Source of the DNA: Candidatus Gastranaerophilales bacterium | GTDB lineage: Bacteria; Cyanobacteriota; Vampirovibrionia; Gastranaerophilales; Gastranaerophilaceae | Assembly (NCBI GenBank): GCA_944325515.1 | Contig: CALVAO010000009.1 | Span: forward strand, 1 to 64,000 | Direction of reading: 5' to 3' | DNA: 64,000 nt | In this document: piece after piece, positions 1-8,003 of the stretch | How the letters are laid out: the number at the start of each line of letters is the position of its first letter | How positions within the stretch are numbered: the stretch's first letter is position 1 | Translations under genes and position numbers: made by a program | The notes under the pieces: generated by a model | Database searches by the model: none | The model's input: only the letters and a program-made list of their open reading frames with translations | What the model was told of the DNA's origin: nothing

Positions 1-57
1 CATGTATGAAGCACGCCGCCAGCGTTCGTCCTGAGCCAGGATCAAACTCTCCATTGT
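1..57 (-). rRNA. rrs: 16S ribosomal RNA, 5' end only
   Basis: On the minus strand the first 57 bases read as the start of a small-subunit rRNA: the universal 27F primer site AGAGTTTGATC is the complement of positions 40-50, followed by CTGGCTCAG and GAACGCTGGCGGCGTGC. The mature 5' end is placed near 57 because the primer site normally starts at 16S position 8. The gene runs off the left edge, so only about 4% is present. The CATACATG stretch is compatible with gut cyanobacteria-like lineages, but too little is present to assign taxonomy. Confidence 0.95.
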
Positions 58-77
58 CAGAAAAGTTATGTCCATTA

Positions 78-94
78 CACCTATTGAATAGGTG
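78..94. repeat. Perfect palindrome in the pre-16S leader
   Basis: CACCTATT, one central base, then AATAGGTG form a perfect inverted repeat about 20 bases upstream of the mature 16S start. As RNA it could only make a very tight hairpin, so it may be one arm of the rRNA processing stem or a protein site. The role is inferred from position only. Confidence 0.5.
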
Positions 95-329
95 CGCTCG
101 AACTTCATCTATGTCCTTATCACTTGCGAAATTAACAAGTTTTTCGTCTTCAGCTATTCTGTTGTCAAGGTGCAAAACAGAAGATTCTGCATTTTGCCTT
201 GTTTATATTTTATGCTATTTATAAAAAATATTAGGCTTTATTCGTGAAGATGACCAGATTACTTTTAGATTTCCTCCAGCTGCGTATGTTACGCTTCATC
301 AACACCGGTTCTCTCAACCGACATTTTCT

Positions 330-357
330 ATCATATTCAATCAAATTTAAATGTCAA
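330..357 (-). promoter_or_regulatory. rRNA operon promoter
   Basis: The complement shows a perfect -35 box TTGACA (352-357), a 16-base spacer and a -10 box TATGAT (330-335), pointing toward the 16S gene. The transcript would carry a leader of roughly 265 bases before the mature 16S end. No clear boxA antitermination element was recognised in the leader. Confidence 0.85.
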
Positions 358-666
358 CACTTTTTTTAAAAATTTTTTATTATCGTTTTACAATTCGTTA
401 CAAATCTGATTTGGCAAGAGTTAGAAGGAAAACTGACAGCTCTATCTATATTATAAAAAATAATCAATGGTTTCATTCTTGCATAAAAGGCATGTCAGAA
501 AGGAAATTAATATAAATCACAAGCCCATAAAAAAACTGCGCGTCTTTGCGTCTTTTTGGTTCTTTTTCTTTATTTTTATTTCGCAATCAAAGATAAAGAG
601 TACAAGAAAAATATGAGTATAAAACATAATCATGAATAAATTTTATCAAAATTTATTATCGTCTAC
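358..666. other. Intergenic region, nothing recognised
   Basis: An AT-rich stretch between the rRNA promoter and the oxidoreductase promoter. I see no convincing reading frame, tRNA, hairpin terminator or repeat in it. Confidence 0.6.
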
Positions 667-719
667 TTTACGGAAATTTTTCGTTGTACTATAATTTTTC
701 TATAGAGGAATTATAGTAT
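667..719 (+). promoter_or_regulatory. Promoter of the oxidoreductase gene, with inverted repeat
   Basis: A -35-like TTTACG (667-672), 17 bases, and a perfect -10 TATAAT (690-695) precede the start codon. TACTATAAT (687-695) is mirrored by ATTATAGTA (710-718) next to the ATG, so an inverted repeat brackets the expected transcription start. The ribosome site AGAGGAA lies at 704-710. Confidence 0.7.
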
Positions 720-1716
720 GAAAGAACAAAAAATAGCAGTAATAGGCTACGGCATGTGGGGACGCAATATTGTCCGGAATTTTTATAACCTTGGAGTTCT
801 TGATATGGTATGTGATTTGGATGATGAATCTCTTAAGTCTGTACAGGAACAGTTTCCCGGGGTAAGAGTTACAAAAGATTCTAATGATATAATTAACGAT
901 AAATCAATTACAGGAGTTGCGGTTGTAACTCCAAGCCATACGCATTTTAAGATAGTAAAATCTATGCTTGAAGCCGGCAAAAATGTTTATGTCGAAAAAC
1001 CTATCTCAACTGTTGCTGAAGAAGCAAAAGTTCTTACAGAGCTTGCTGAATCAAAGGGACTGGTTTTAATGGTTGATCACCTGCTTTTATACCATCCTGC
1101 AGTTAACAGATTAAAAATGCTTATTGAAGAAGGCGTATTAGGCGATTTAGTTTATGCGCAGAGCGATAGATTAAATGTAAATTATCATAAAAATGACAGA
1201 AGCGTTATGTGGGATTTAGCACCGCATGATGTTTCAATGATAGCTTATGTTACCGGAAAAAGTCCGGTGAAGATTATATCTGCAATCGGATGTTCTTCCG
1301 AAAGAAATGATATTATGGATATAACACATCTGGGCATTGAATTTGAAGGGGGCATGATTGCTCATATATCTGACAGCTGGATTACTCCGCAGAAGCATGT
1401 AGTACTTCTTGTCCGCGGCACAAAAGCTACTGCCGTATTTGATGATACAGCTCCGGCTGACAAGTTAAAAGTATATGACAATTTTACACCTGCTAATACA
1501 CAAAACTATGCGCTAGATTATCTTGAAATTGAACCGCTTAAACTTGCCTGCCAGCACTTTGTAAATTGTTGTGCTTCCGGTCAAAAAGCCCGCTCTGATG
1601 GTGCTAACGGCTATGCCGTTGTAAGTGTTCTCGAAGAGGCTGAAAGAATTATGCTCGGGTCAAAGGTGGAAGACTTAAATAAAAAAGACTTTGCGCTTTC
1701 AAGAATGAAAGTATAG
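718..1716 (+). CDS. Gfo/Idh/MocA family NAD(P)-dependent oxidoreductase
   Basis: The 332-residue protein begins with a Rossmann nucleotide-binding motif (IAVIGYGMWGRN, residues 6-17). It has the family hallmark EKPIS near residue 94, where the lysine is the usual catalytic residue. Length and layout fit the Gfo/Idh/MocA family, whose members oxidise or isomerise sugars, inositols or nucleotide sugars. The C-terminal half fits the family alpha/beta dimerisation domain. A nucleotide-sugar 3-dehydrogenase role (WbpB-like) is possible, but no glycan genes are adjacent, so the substrate is unknown. The start is supported by AGAGGAA at 704-710 and a strong promoter. A phosphatidyltransferase gene follows after about 100 bases. 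Confidence 0.85.
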   Translation: MKEQKIAVIGYGMWGRNIVRNFYNLGVLDMVCDLDDESLKSVQEQFPGVRVTKDSNDIINDKSITGVAVVTPSHTHFKIVKSMLEAGKNVYVEKPISTVAEEAKVLTELAESKGLVLMVDHLLLYHPAVNRLKMLIEEGVLGDLVYAQSDRLNVNYHKNDRSVMWDLAPHDVSMIAYVTGKSPVKIISAIGCSSERNDIMDITHLGIEFEGGMIAHISDSWITPQKHVVLLVRGTKATAVFDDTAPADKLKVYDNFTPANTQNYALDYLEIEPLKLACQHFVNCCASGQKARSDGANGYAVVSVLEEAERIMLGSKVEDLNKKDFALSRMKV

Positions 1717-1725
1717 CTTACCCTT

Positions 1726-1798
1726 CCAGCCGGGAATACGTTCAAAAGGGATACGGACGAATTACAGAATAGGCTGGTAGTAATACTAAATGTATCCC
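1726..1798 (+). other. Interleaved complementary segments, possible pseudoknotted leader
   Basis: CCAGCC (1726-1731) can pair with GGCTGG (1772-1777), and GGGATAC (1748-1754) with GTATCCC (1792-1798). The order a-b-a'-b' is that of a pseudoknot. It ends 17 bases before the ATG of the phosphatidyltransferase gene, so it could be a structured 5' leader. No known riboswitch class was recognised. Confidence 0.3.
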
Positions 1799-1815
1799 GA
1801 CAAAATGGTGAAAAA

Positions 1816-2403
1816 ATGGCTAATTTTATTTCAATATTCAGAATTTTCGTAATGTTCTTTGCAGTATATTTAATATACACGTATCAAGGCAGCACGCCGG
1901 CATATTTATGGGCATTAGGATTAACAATATTAGCTTTCGCGCTTGACGGTGTTGACGGATACGTAGCAAGAAAGCTGCATGAAGAATCAAAATTTGGCGC
2001 CCTGCTTGATATTATGGGTGACAGAATTGTCGAAAACACATATTGGATTTTATTTGCAGTTATGGGCTGGTTAAATATATTATTTCCATTAATTGCAATA
2101 ACAAGAGGGTTTATTACAGATACAATAAGAAGCGCAGCCATGGAACACGGGCTTACGCCATTTGGCATGCAGGTTAATCCTATTTGTAAATTTATTACCG
2201 GTTCCAAATTTATGAGAATAAGTTATGCAGTGGCAAAGGTGCTTGCTTTTATATTAATTATCGCCGCTAAAATGCCTGTTTGCCCGCATAGAGAAATCAT
2301 CTGGGCAATAGGGTTCTGGGCTGCAGTCTTTGCGATTGTATTCTGTGTTGTAAGAGGTTTGCCTGTTATTATTGAAGCCAGGTATTTGTTTGAGAAAAAG
2401 TAA
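1816..2403 (+). CDS. pgsA: CDP-alcohol phosphatidyltransferase (PgsA-like)
   Basis: The 195-residue integral membrane protein has several hydrophobic helices and an exact copy of the family signature D-x2-D-G-x2-A-R-x8-G-x3-D-x3-D, starting near residue 43 (DGVDGYVAR, then G, D and D at the right spacing). These acidic residues bind the metal and the CDP group. The family transfers a phosphatidyl group from CDP-diacylglycerol to an alcohol in the cytoplasmic membrane. Phosphatidylglycerophosphate synthase is the likeliest member at this length, but another alcohol acceptor cannot be excluded. The stop codon overlaps the start of trmL by one base, so the two are probably co-translated. The ribosome site is weak. 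Confidence 0.8.
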   Translation: MANFISIFRIFVMFFAVYLIYTYQGSTPAYLWALGLTILAFALDGVDGYVARKLHEESKFGALLDIMGDRIVENTYWILFAVMGWLNILFPLIAITRGFITDTIRSAAMEHGLTPFGMQVNPICKFITGSKFMRISYAVAKVLAFILIIAAKMPVCPHREIIWAIGFWAAVFAIVFCVVRGLPVIIEARYLFEKK

Positions 2404-2846
2404 TGTTTAATATTGTTTTATATGAACCTGAAATTCCGCAAAATACCGGAAATATCGCAAGGCTTTGTGCCTGTACGGGTGCTTCTTTATATCTTGTCGG
2501 AAAACTCGGCTTTGCACTGACAGATAAATACACAAAACGCGCAGGAATGGATTACTGGGAATCTGTTGATTTGCATAGAATTAATTCTATGGAGGAGTTG
2601 TTTAAAATGTTTCCTGATGGTACATTTTATTATCTAACGACAAAATCAAAGAAAAAATATACGGATATAAAATTTAAAGAGAATGATTTTATTGTATTCG
2701 GACCGGAATCGAGAGGGCTTCCAAGCGAATACGTAACTAAAGATACAGCAATAACTATTCCAATGAAGGAAGGGCAAAGGAGTCTAAATCTGGCAAATTC
2801 AGTCGCTATCACAGCATATGAGGTAATAAGACAAATTGGATTATAA
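2403..2846 (+). CDS. trmL: tRNA (cytidine/uridine-2'-O)-methyltransferase TrmL
   Basis: The 147-residue protein is a small SPOUT methyltransferase. It shows the N-terminal EPEIPQNTGNIARLC motif (residues 8-22), the central FGPESRGLP motif and the C-terminal SLNLANSVAI knot region that binds S-adenosylmethionine. TrmL methylates the 2'-O of the wobble base of tRNA-Leu isoacceptors. Length matches the family (150-160). It overlaps the upstream phosphatidyltransferase stop by one base (TAATG) and is followed at once by nnrD, so the three genes look like one operon. Confidence 0.92.
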   Translation: MFNIVLYEPEIPQNTGNIARLCACTGASLYLVGKLGFALTDKYTKRAGMDYWESVDLHRINSMEELFKMFPDGTFYYLTTKSKKKYTDIKFKENDFIVFGPESRGLPSEYVTKDTAITIPMKEGQRSLNLANSVAITAYEVIRQIGL

Positions 2847-2847
2847 A

Positions 2848-3651
2848 ATGCCATACCGCGAACAGAATTCTAATAAAGGAACTTTCGGAAAAGTTCTGAA
2901 TTTTTCCGGTTCAAAAAATTATATAGGAGCAGCTTATCTCTCAACGGTTTCAGTTTTAAAAACCGGAGGCGGATTTGCAGCTTTAGCAAGCGAAAAAGAT
3001 ATTATACGCTCTGTTTCTGCACTCTTGCCGGAAGCTGTTTATCTTTCAAGAAAAGAGGGAGTAAAACAAATTAACAATTTTTCTGTAGTCCTTATAGGCT
3101 GCGGGCTTGGATTGGAGAAAAAATCTAAAGATTTATTCAAAAAAGTTATTAATAAAATAAATAACACTCAAATTCCTACAGTAATAGACGCTGACGGATT
3201 AAATATACTAAGCAGGATAAATATTAAGCTTCCACCAAATACTATAATCACTCCGCATCCGCTTGAAGCTGCAAGACTTTTAGGGGTAAATCTTGAGGAA
3301 GTTTTATCGGATTTGGAAGGAAGCGCTAGAAAACTTTCTGAAAAATACAACAGTACTACGGTTTTAAAAACCCATAGAACAATAATCTGTAATCACGACG
3401 ACTTATTCATCAATCAGCATGGCAATTCAGCCCTTGCAAAAGCCGGCTCGGGCGATGTGCTTGCAGGAATTATTGCAGGACTATTAGCGCAGGGAGGAAT
3501 GAGCTTGTTTGAAGCTGCAAAACTAGGCGTCTACCTGCATTCCAGAACCGGAGAAATTGCATCAGAAGAATTAAGCGAATATTCAGTTCTAGCCTCTGAC
3601 CTGCCTGATTATCTGCACAAAGCTATATTAGAAATTATTCATCAAATTTAA
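2848..3651 (+). CDS. nnrD: ADP-dependent (S)-NAD(P)H-hydrate dehydratase
   Basis: A ribokinase-fold protein of the YjeF C-terminal family that repairs hydrated NAD(P)H using ADP. Visible motifs are KGTFGKVLNFSG near the N terminus, a GCGLGL loop, VIDADGLN, ITPHPLEAARL, and the GSGDVLAGIIAG nucleotide loop with the catalytic Asp. The N-terminal epimerase domain (NnrE) found in many homologues is absent. I chose ATG 2848; a TTG at 2836 in the same frame has GAGG at 2820-2823 and would add four residues. The gene follows trmL directly. Its last 17 bases overlap the 3' end of the convergent nucleotidase gene. Confidence 0.88.
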   Translation: MPYREQNSNKGTFGKVLNFSGSKNYIGAAYLSTVSVLKTGGGFAALASEKDIIRSVSALLPEAVYLSRKEGVKQINNFSVVLIGCGLGLEKKSKDLFKKVINKINNTQIPTVIDADGLNILSRINIKLPPNTIITPHPLEAARLLGVNLEEVLSDLEGSARKLSEKYNSTTVLKTHRTIICNHDDLFINQHGNSALAKAGSGDVLAGIIAGLLAQGGMSLFEAAKLGVYLHSRTGEIASEELSEYSVLASDLPDYLHKAILEIIHQI

Positions 3652-5203
3652 TACGTCCGGTTTGGTTTATTTCTATCGGCCTATTGAGATGCTTTATATA
3701 TTCGCATGCCAGAAAATCCTTGTTAAACGGATAATTTATACATTCTTCCTTCGGCGCTAAAATGTCAAAATCAGCACCTTCAAACATCATGAAAGAATCC
3801 TGTGCTACTTTATAAAATTTATCCTCTCTCGGGTTATCAATATCTATAGGATGTTCGACATTGTTATTATCAACAAAACTCATTGCAGTTAATTTCCCTT
3901 CTTTAGGGTTAACTGTATAGTGAAGTCCGGAAACCGCCAGAAGTCCGGGTTTGTTGCCATGTGTTCTGTATGTAGTTTCAATTGTATGCTTAAACATATC
4001 AACAAGCTTTTTTTCCGAAACATCTGCTACAGATATTCTGTCCTCAAACGGAGCAATATCTTTAATATCACGGGAATCAACTATTCCTTCTTGAAAGAAG
4101 CTTCTTGTACCGCTGTTGTTCCAGATTGCAATATCTACACCGAGTTCATGTTTCATTGCATCACACATAAAGTTTGCATGAGCATTTTCTTCAATCAAAG
4201 TCATCGGAGGCGGCGTTACAGATTTTATAAACCCTACAACTTCCGGTTCACCCAGAATTTCATTTATAATATATTGATTAATCATATTTTTAGCAAAAAA
4301 CCTTGTTTCCCCAAGATTATTCTGCGCCTTTGTGATTACTCCATCTTTGTTAAATGTAAGGTTTAATTTCCCGAAATAATTCCCGTTCTTACCGGCTTCT
4401 GTAATAATAACAGGTTCACCGGTTCTGGAATAAAGAAGATTTTTACCCTCTTTAATATCTTTAATTAATTCATGCGTATGACCGCCGACTATTACGTCAA
4501 TTCCGTCTGTATTCTCTGCAACTGCTTTATCACGCTCGTTTCCCATATGTGATAAGAGAATTATTTTATTTACCCCTTCTTTACGCAATTTATTGACTTC
4601 CTCTTGAATATCTTCAATACTATCCTCTAAATCATCTACACTACAGTCAGAATGATATGAAGGATGGGTTATTCTTTCGGATAAATCAACAGGCGCAGTT
4701 CCTAAAAGCCCGATTTTTTCACCTTTAATTTCAACAATTGCAGACTTCTTAATAACTTTATCTAATTGTGTCCTCTCCTGCTTTTCAACCTCTTCCCCGT
4801 CTTCATCCTCTATTCTTGTTTGTTTTAAATTCAGAGCAAAATAATTACCGCTAAATTTCTTAGCAGTATCCGCAAAATCCTTCTGCTTAGTATCTAATTC
4901 ATGATTACCTACAGCAGAGCCCTTTATCCCTGCCATATTCATAAATTTTACAACAGCAAGATTGACTGCCTTATTTTTTTCATCCCCTATATTATTGTCA
5001 CCTGCTGAAACCCTTAAATCACCTTTAATGCCGGATAAAATTCTTGTCATATTGTTTGTCTGCCCGTGAAGGTCATTTACATAACCGATAGACATTTCAA
5101 ATGTATCTTTCTCAGGAGATTTTTCCAGATTATTCTGTTTAGGTGCCTTTGCCTCCCTAAAAGTGAAAATTTGAGGGTTAATGTTGGATAGTGATATTTT
5201 CAT
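3635..5203 (-). CDS. 5'-nucleotidase/metallophosphatase family protein, paralogue 1
   Basis: The 522-residue protein has all metal-site motifs of the UshA/5'-nucleotidase family: ND-x-HG (residues 43-47), AGDNNIGD, GNHELD, LLSHMG and GGHTHE. A C-terminal substrate-binding domain follows. Family members dephosphorylate nucleotides or UDP-sugars, usually in the periplasm or outside the cell. This one has no recognisable signal peptide. Its N terminus is a polar stretch with Phe-Arg (FTFRE, residues 13-17), a pattern shared with other proteins in the window. It is a close tandem copy of the next upstream gene and is preceded by an rGCAA-type promoter-like module. Its stop overlaps the end of nnrD. 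The exact substrate is unknown. Confidence 0.85.
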   Translation of the reverse strand: MKISLSNINPQIFTFREAKAPKQNNLEKSPEKDTFEMSIGYVNDLHGQTNNMTRILSGIKGDLRVSAGDNNIGDEKNKAVNLAVVKFMNMAGIKGSAVGNHELDTKQKDFADTAKKFSGNYFALNLKQTRIEDEDGEEVEKQERTQLDKVIKKSAIVEIKGEKIGLLGTAPVDLSERITHPSYHSDCSVDDLEDSIEDIQEEVNKLRKEGVNKIILLSHMGNERDKAVAENTDGIDVIVGGHTHELIKDIKEGKNLLYSRTGEPVIITEAGKNGNYFGKLNLTFNKDGVITKAQNNLGETRFFAKNMINQYIINEILGEPEVVGFIKSVTPPPMTLIEENAHANFMCDAMKHELGVDIAIWNNSGTRSFFQEGIVDSRDIKDIAPFEDRISVADVSEKKLVDMFKHTIETTYRTHGNKPGLLAVSGLHYTVNPKEGKLTAMSFVDNNNVEHPIDIDNPREDKFYKVAQDSFMMFEGADFDILAPKEECINYPFNKDFLACEYIKHLNRPIEINQTGRIKFDE

Positions 5204-5216
5204 GGTTTCCTGCTTT

Positions 5217-5250
5217 TTAAATACTAAAACGCCTAAAGATTTTTTTTGCT
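5217..5250 (-). promoter_or_regulatory. rGCAA-type promoter-like module (nucleotidase 1)
   Basis: AGCAA (5246-5250, complement), 17 bases, then TTTAGTATTT lie just upstream of the start codon. The spacer carries TTTAGGCG immediately before the second box, resembling TTTAGGGG in the modules of the paralogue and of the gene at 47260. It is a weaker match than most in this window. Confidence 0.45.
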
Positions 5251-5252
5251 AT

Positions 5253-6860
5253 CTAATCGTCATCATCAGACTCATATCTGATACGTCCTGTGTGATTAAT
5301 AATAACAGGTTCATTTTTTTCTTTGATATAATCGCTTATTAAAACATCTTTGTCAAAAGGATATTTTTCAACATACAATTCTTCCGGCGCAAGCACATTA
5401 TAATCAGCTCCCGCAGACATTAAAAACTCATCCGTAACAACTCTGTATGTTTTATCTTTTCTCGGATGTTCAATATCAATTTCATGTTCCCTGCCGTCTT
5501 TATCAATAAAATTCATCTCTGTTAAAGTTCCTTCATTAGGATTAACAGTATAATTCAGACCAGAGACGGCTAACAGACCGGGTTTTTTGTTCGGAGAATT
5601 ATATGTAACTTTTATTGCTTTTTTGAAAGCCTCTACAATAATATCTTCCGGCACATCCGCTACTACAACATAATCCAGAAAAGGCGCCATATCTTTTACG
5701 TCGCGGGAATCAATTTCTCCTTCGTGGAAAAAGTTTCTAACACCGCTATGATGCCAGAGAGCAATATCTGAATTAGTTTTTTCACGCATAATATCGCATA
5801 CAAAATTAGCATGCGGATTTTCTTCTGCCAGATTTTCAGGCGGCGGCGGAGCCTGTTTTACATACCCGACCCTTTCCGGAACTCCTAAAATATTATCAAA
5901 CACATACTGATTAATCATATTTTTATAAAATAATCCGGTATTTCCAAGGTTGTTCTGCGCTTTTGTAATAACTCCGTCTTTATCAAATGTCAAATTAAGT
6001 TTTCCGAAATAGTTTCCGTCACGTCCGGCTTCTGTAATAATAACAGGTTCTCCGGATTTAGAATAGAAAAGATTTTCACCTTCTTTTATGTCCTTAATTA
6101 ATTCATGGGTATGCCCGCCTATTATAACGTCAATACCGTCAACGGCTTGAGCTACTTTAATATCTCTTTTATGCCCCATATGAGAGAGTAGTATAATCTT
6201 ATTTACTCCCTGTTCTTTTAATTCATCAATTTCTTCTTGAATAAGTTCAATAGTATCATCTAAATCATCAACAGAACAATCAGTATAATAATTCGGGTGT
6301 GTAAGCCTTTCAAGCATATCCATCGGAGAAGCACCAATTAACCCGATTTTTTCTCCATTTACTTCTACAATTGTTGATTTCTTCAAGTGATTCTTTAAAT
6401 CAGCCCTTCCAAACTTTTTGACAACATCATCATCTTGTTCAGAAATCGGAATCTGTTCAAAATTTATTGCAAGCATATCACCATTCATACGATTAATAGC
6501 ATCAATGCAATCTTTTTGAGACATATCAATTTCGTGATTGCCAAGAGCAGAGGCTTTTATATCTGCAATATTTAAAAACTTAGTTGTTGCAAGATGGATT
6601 TTATCGTTCTTTTCGTCGCCGATATCATTATCACCGGCTGATAATTTTAAGTCACCTTTAATGCCGGATAAAATTCTCATCATGTTATTAGTCTGACCGT
6701 GAGTATCATTTACATAACCGACAGACATTTCAAAAACATCTGTCTCCGGTGTTTTTTCCAGAGTATTTTCTTTTTCCGGATTTGATAACATATTATCATT
6801 AGCTCTAAATGATAGTTTCGGAATATTATTAAAATTGATTGTTGATATTTTAAAATTCAT
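5253..6860 (-). CDS. 5'-nucleotidase/metallophosphatase family protein, paralogue 2
   Basis: The 535-residue protein is a tandem paralogue of the gene that follows it, with the same metal-site motifs (NDTHGQ, AGDNDIGD, GNHEID, LLSHMG, GGHTHE) and a C-terminal nucleotidase domain. It starts without a signal peptide. Residues 16-20 read LSFRA, matching the Phe-Lys/Arg pattern of other proteins here. It ends in an unusual acidic tail of four aspartates. The 49-base gap to paralogue 1 contains a promoter-like module, so both genes may be transcribed separately. Extracellular nucleotide or phosphate salvage is plausible if the protein is exported by a non-Sec route, but that is inference. Confidence 0.85.
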   Translation of the reverse strand: MNFKISTINFNNIPKLSFRANDNMLSNPEKENTLEKTPETDVFEMSVGYVNDTHGQTNNMMRILSGIKGDLKLSAGDNDIGDEKNDKIHLATTKFLNIADIKASALGNHEIDMSQKDCIDAINRMNGDMLAINFEQIPISEQDDDVVKKFGRADLKNHLKKSTIVEVNGEKIGLIGASPMDMLERLTHPNYYTDCSVDDLDDTIELIQEEIDELKEQGVNKIILLSHMGHKRDIKVAQAVDGIDVIIGGHTHELIKDIKEGENLFYSKSGEPVIITEAGRDGNYFGKLNLTFDKDGVITKAQNNLGNTGLFYKNMINQYVFDNILGVPERVGYVKQAPPPPENLAEENPHANFVCDIMREKTNSDIALWHHSGVRNFFHEGEIDSRDVKDMAPFLDYVVVADVPEDIIVEAFKKAIKVTYNSPNKKPGLLAVSGLNYTVNPNEGTLTEMNFIDKDGREHEIDIEHPRKDKTYRVVTDEFLMSAGADYNVLAPEELYVEKYPFDKDVLISDYIKEKNEPVIINHTGRIRYESDDDD

Positions 6861-6876
6861 CTTGGACCTTCTTCTT

Positions 6877-6911
6877 CTAATATAAGAAAGCCCCTAAAAA
6901 AAATTATTGCT
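6877..6911 (-). promoter_or_regulatory. rGCAA-type promoter-like module (nucleotidase 2)
   Basis: AGCAA (6907-6911, complement), 17 bases ending in TTTAGGGGC, then TTTCTTATATTAG. A GAAGAAGG ribosome site and the ATG at 6860 follow. It has the same layout as the module of the downstream paralogue. Confidence 0.5.
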
Positions 6912-6937
6912 ATTCTAAAAAAAATCTTTACAATAAT

Positions 6938-7546
6938 TTACATTGAAAGACTTGTAAGAACTTTTCTTAAAACTTCTTCTGAATTAGATTTATCCTCTAT
7001 TGAAGGGAGAACTCTTGCTAAAGCGTTTTCAATTTCTTTTTCTTCATAACCCAGAGACAAAAGTACTGCCTGCGTATCGTCTACAGCTTGAGATTGCGGA
7101 ATCTGGCAGGCTACTTTTGGCAATTCTGTTTTTATTAAACGGTCTTTTAATTCCAGTATAATTTTTTGCGCAAGTTTTGGACCTACGCCTTTGGCTCTTG
7201 TAAGTTCTTTGAAATCACCATCTATAACAAGCGATATCAAATCACATGCATCAAATTCATTTAACAAAGCTATCGCCATTTTAGCACCGACACCTGACAC
7301 AGAAAGAAGGATTTGAAAAATATCACGGGTTTCTTTATTTGAAAAACCGTATAAAGACATTGCATCTTCTCTATGAGTAAGCAGAACATAAACTTTTTGT
7401 GCAATATCCTCACTTAGCTGAATCGAATTAAAATCACGTTCACCTACTTCGAGTAAATAACCGGTTCCGGCAGTTTCTACTGTTATAAAAGTTCCTTTTG
7501 CCGTTCTTTTTTTGTCTGTAACAAACCCTTTAAAATAATCAAACAT
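6938..7546 (-). CDS. ruvA: Holliday junction branch migration protein RuvA
   Basis: The 202-residue protein has the RuvA layout: an N-terminal OB-fold (MFDYFKG at the start, GTGYLLEVG), a helix-hairpin-helix region (LLSVSGVGAKMAIALL, then RAKGVGPKLAQKIILELKD) and a small C-terminal domain that contacts RuvB (LLSLGYEEKEIENAL). RuvA tetramers bind four-way DNA junctions and load RuvB. Length is typical. RuvB and RuvC are not in the window, so ruvA is not in a ruvAB operon here. The start ATG has a GGAGATGG-type ribosome site. Confidence 0.95.
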   Translation of the reverse strand: MFDYFKGFVTDKKRTAKGTFITVETAGTGYLLEVGERDFNSIQLSEDIAQKVYVLLTHREDAMSLYGFSNKETRDIFQILLSVSGVGAKMAIALLNEFDACDLISLVIDGDFKELTRAKGVGPKLAQKIILELKDRLIKTELPKVACQIPQSQAVDDTQAVLLSLGYEEKEIENALARVLPSIEDKSNSEEVLRKVLTSLSM

Positions 7547-7602
7547 CCTTCACCATCTCCTAATGATAATATTATATATCAAAATAAGAATTCATATCCC
7601 CC

Positions 7603-7631
7603 TTTACAAGGAAGTTTGTTTTGTGTATGAT
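7603..7631 (+). promoter_or_regulatory. tRNA-Ser promoter
   Basis: TTTACA (7603-7608), a 17-base spacer and TATGAT (7626-7631) lie 26 bases before the tRNA. This is a standard sigma-70 type arrangement. Confidence 0.65.
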
Positions 7632-7657
7632 AAATTCGTTACCAATTAAATACCTTT

Positions 7658-7747
7658 GGAGGAGTGCCAGAGCGGTTGATTGGAGCGGTCTTGAAAACCG
7701 TCGTACGTGCGAGCGTACCGTGGGTTCGAATCCCACCTCCTCCTCCA
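7658..7747 (+). tRNA. tRNA-Ser(UGA)
   Basis: The 90-base sequence folds as a class II tRNA. The acceptor GGAGGAG pairs with CTCCTCC, the anticodon loop contains TGA flanked by CT and AA, and a long variable arm (CGTACG...CGTACG type) and a T-arm with GGTTCGAATCC follow. The CCA end is encoded (7745-7747). The long variable arm and UGA anticodon identify serine. Confidence 0.95.
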
Positions 7748-7751
7748 TTTT

Positions 7752-7778
7752 AAAAGAGTCTGAAAAGACTCTTTTTTA
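7752..7778 (+). terminator. Intrinsic terminator after tRNA-Ser
   Basis: AAAAGAGTC (7752-7760) pairs with GACTCTTTT (7767-7775) around a six-base loop, and the T-run continues to 7777. Confidence 0.85.
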
Positions 7779-8003
7779 GTGCGTTTGGAGTAAATTGTTG
7801 TATTTTGTCATTTAGTGGATTGGTCGGCTGTACTTTTTTTGTCCAATTTGATTTGTGTATTTGAGCAGACATTTCAATCGAGTACTGTTAAAATGGTTTT
7901 ACCCCTTAAAGTGGCTTTGTGTTTAGGTTCTGACCTGCCGGAAGTTTTTTCTAAAGGTTGAAAATTTGTCATAAAGTTTGTTATTTTTTCATTTCGAGTA
8001 TGT
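7779..8003. other. Intergenic region, nothing recognised
   Basis: Between the tRNA-Ser terminator and the 3' end of the HAD phosphatase gene I find no coding frame, repeat or RNA that I can support. Confidence 0.5.

Noticed and set aside
6..224. Short plus-strand reading frame across the 16S start
   Set aside because: It overlaps the rRNA gene and its leader on the opposite strand and has no ribosome site.
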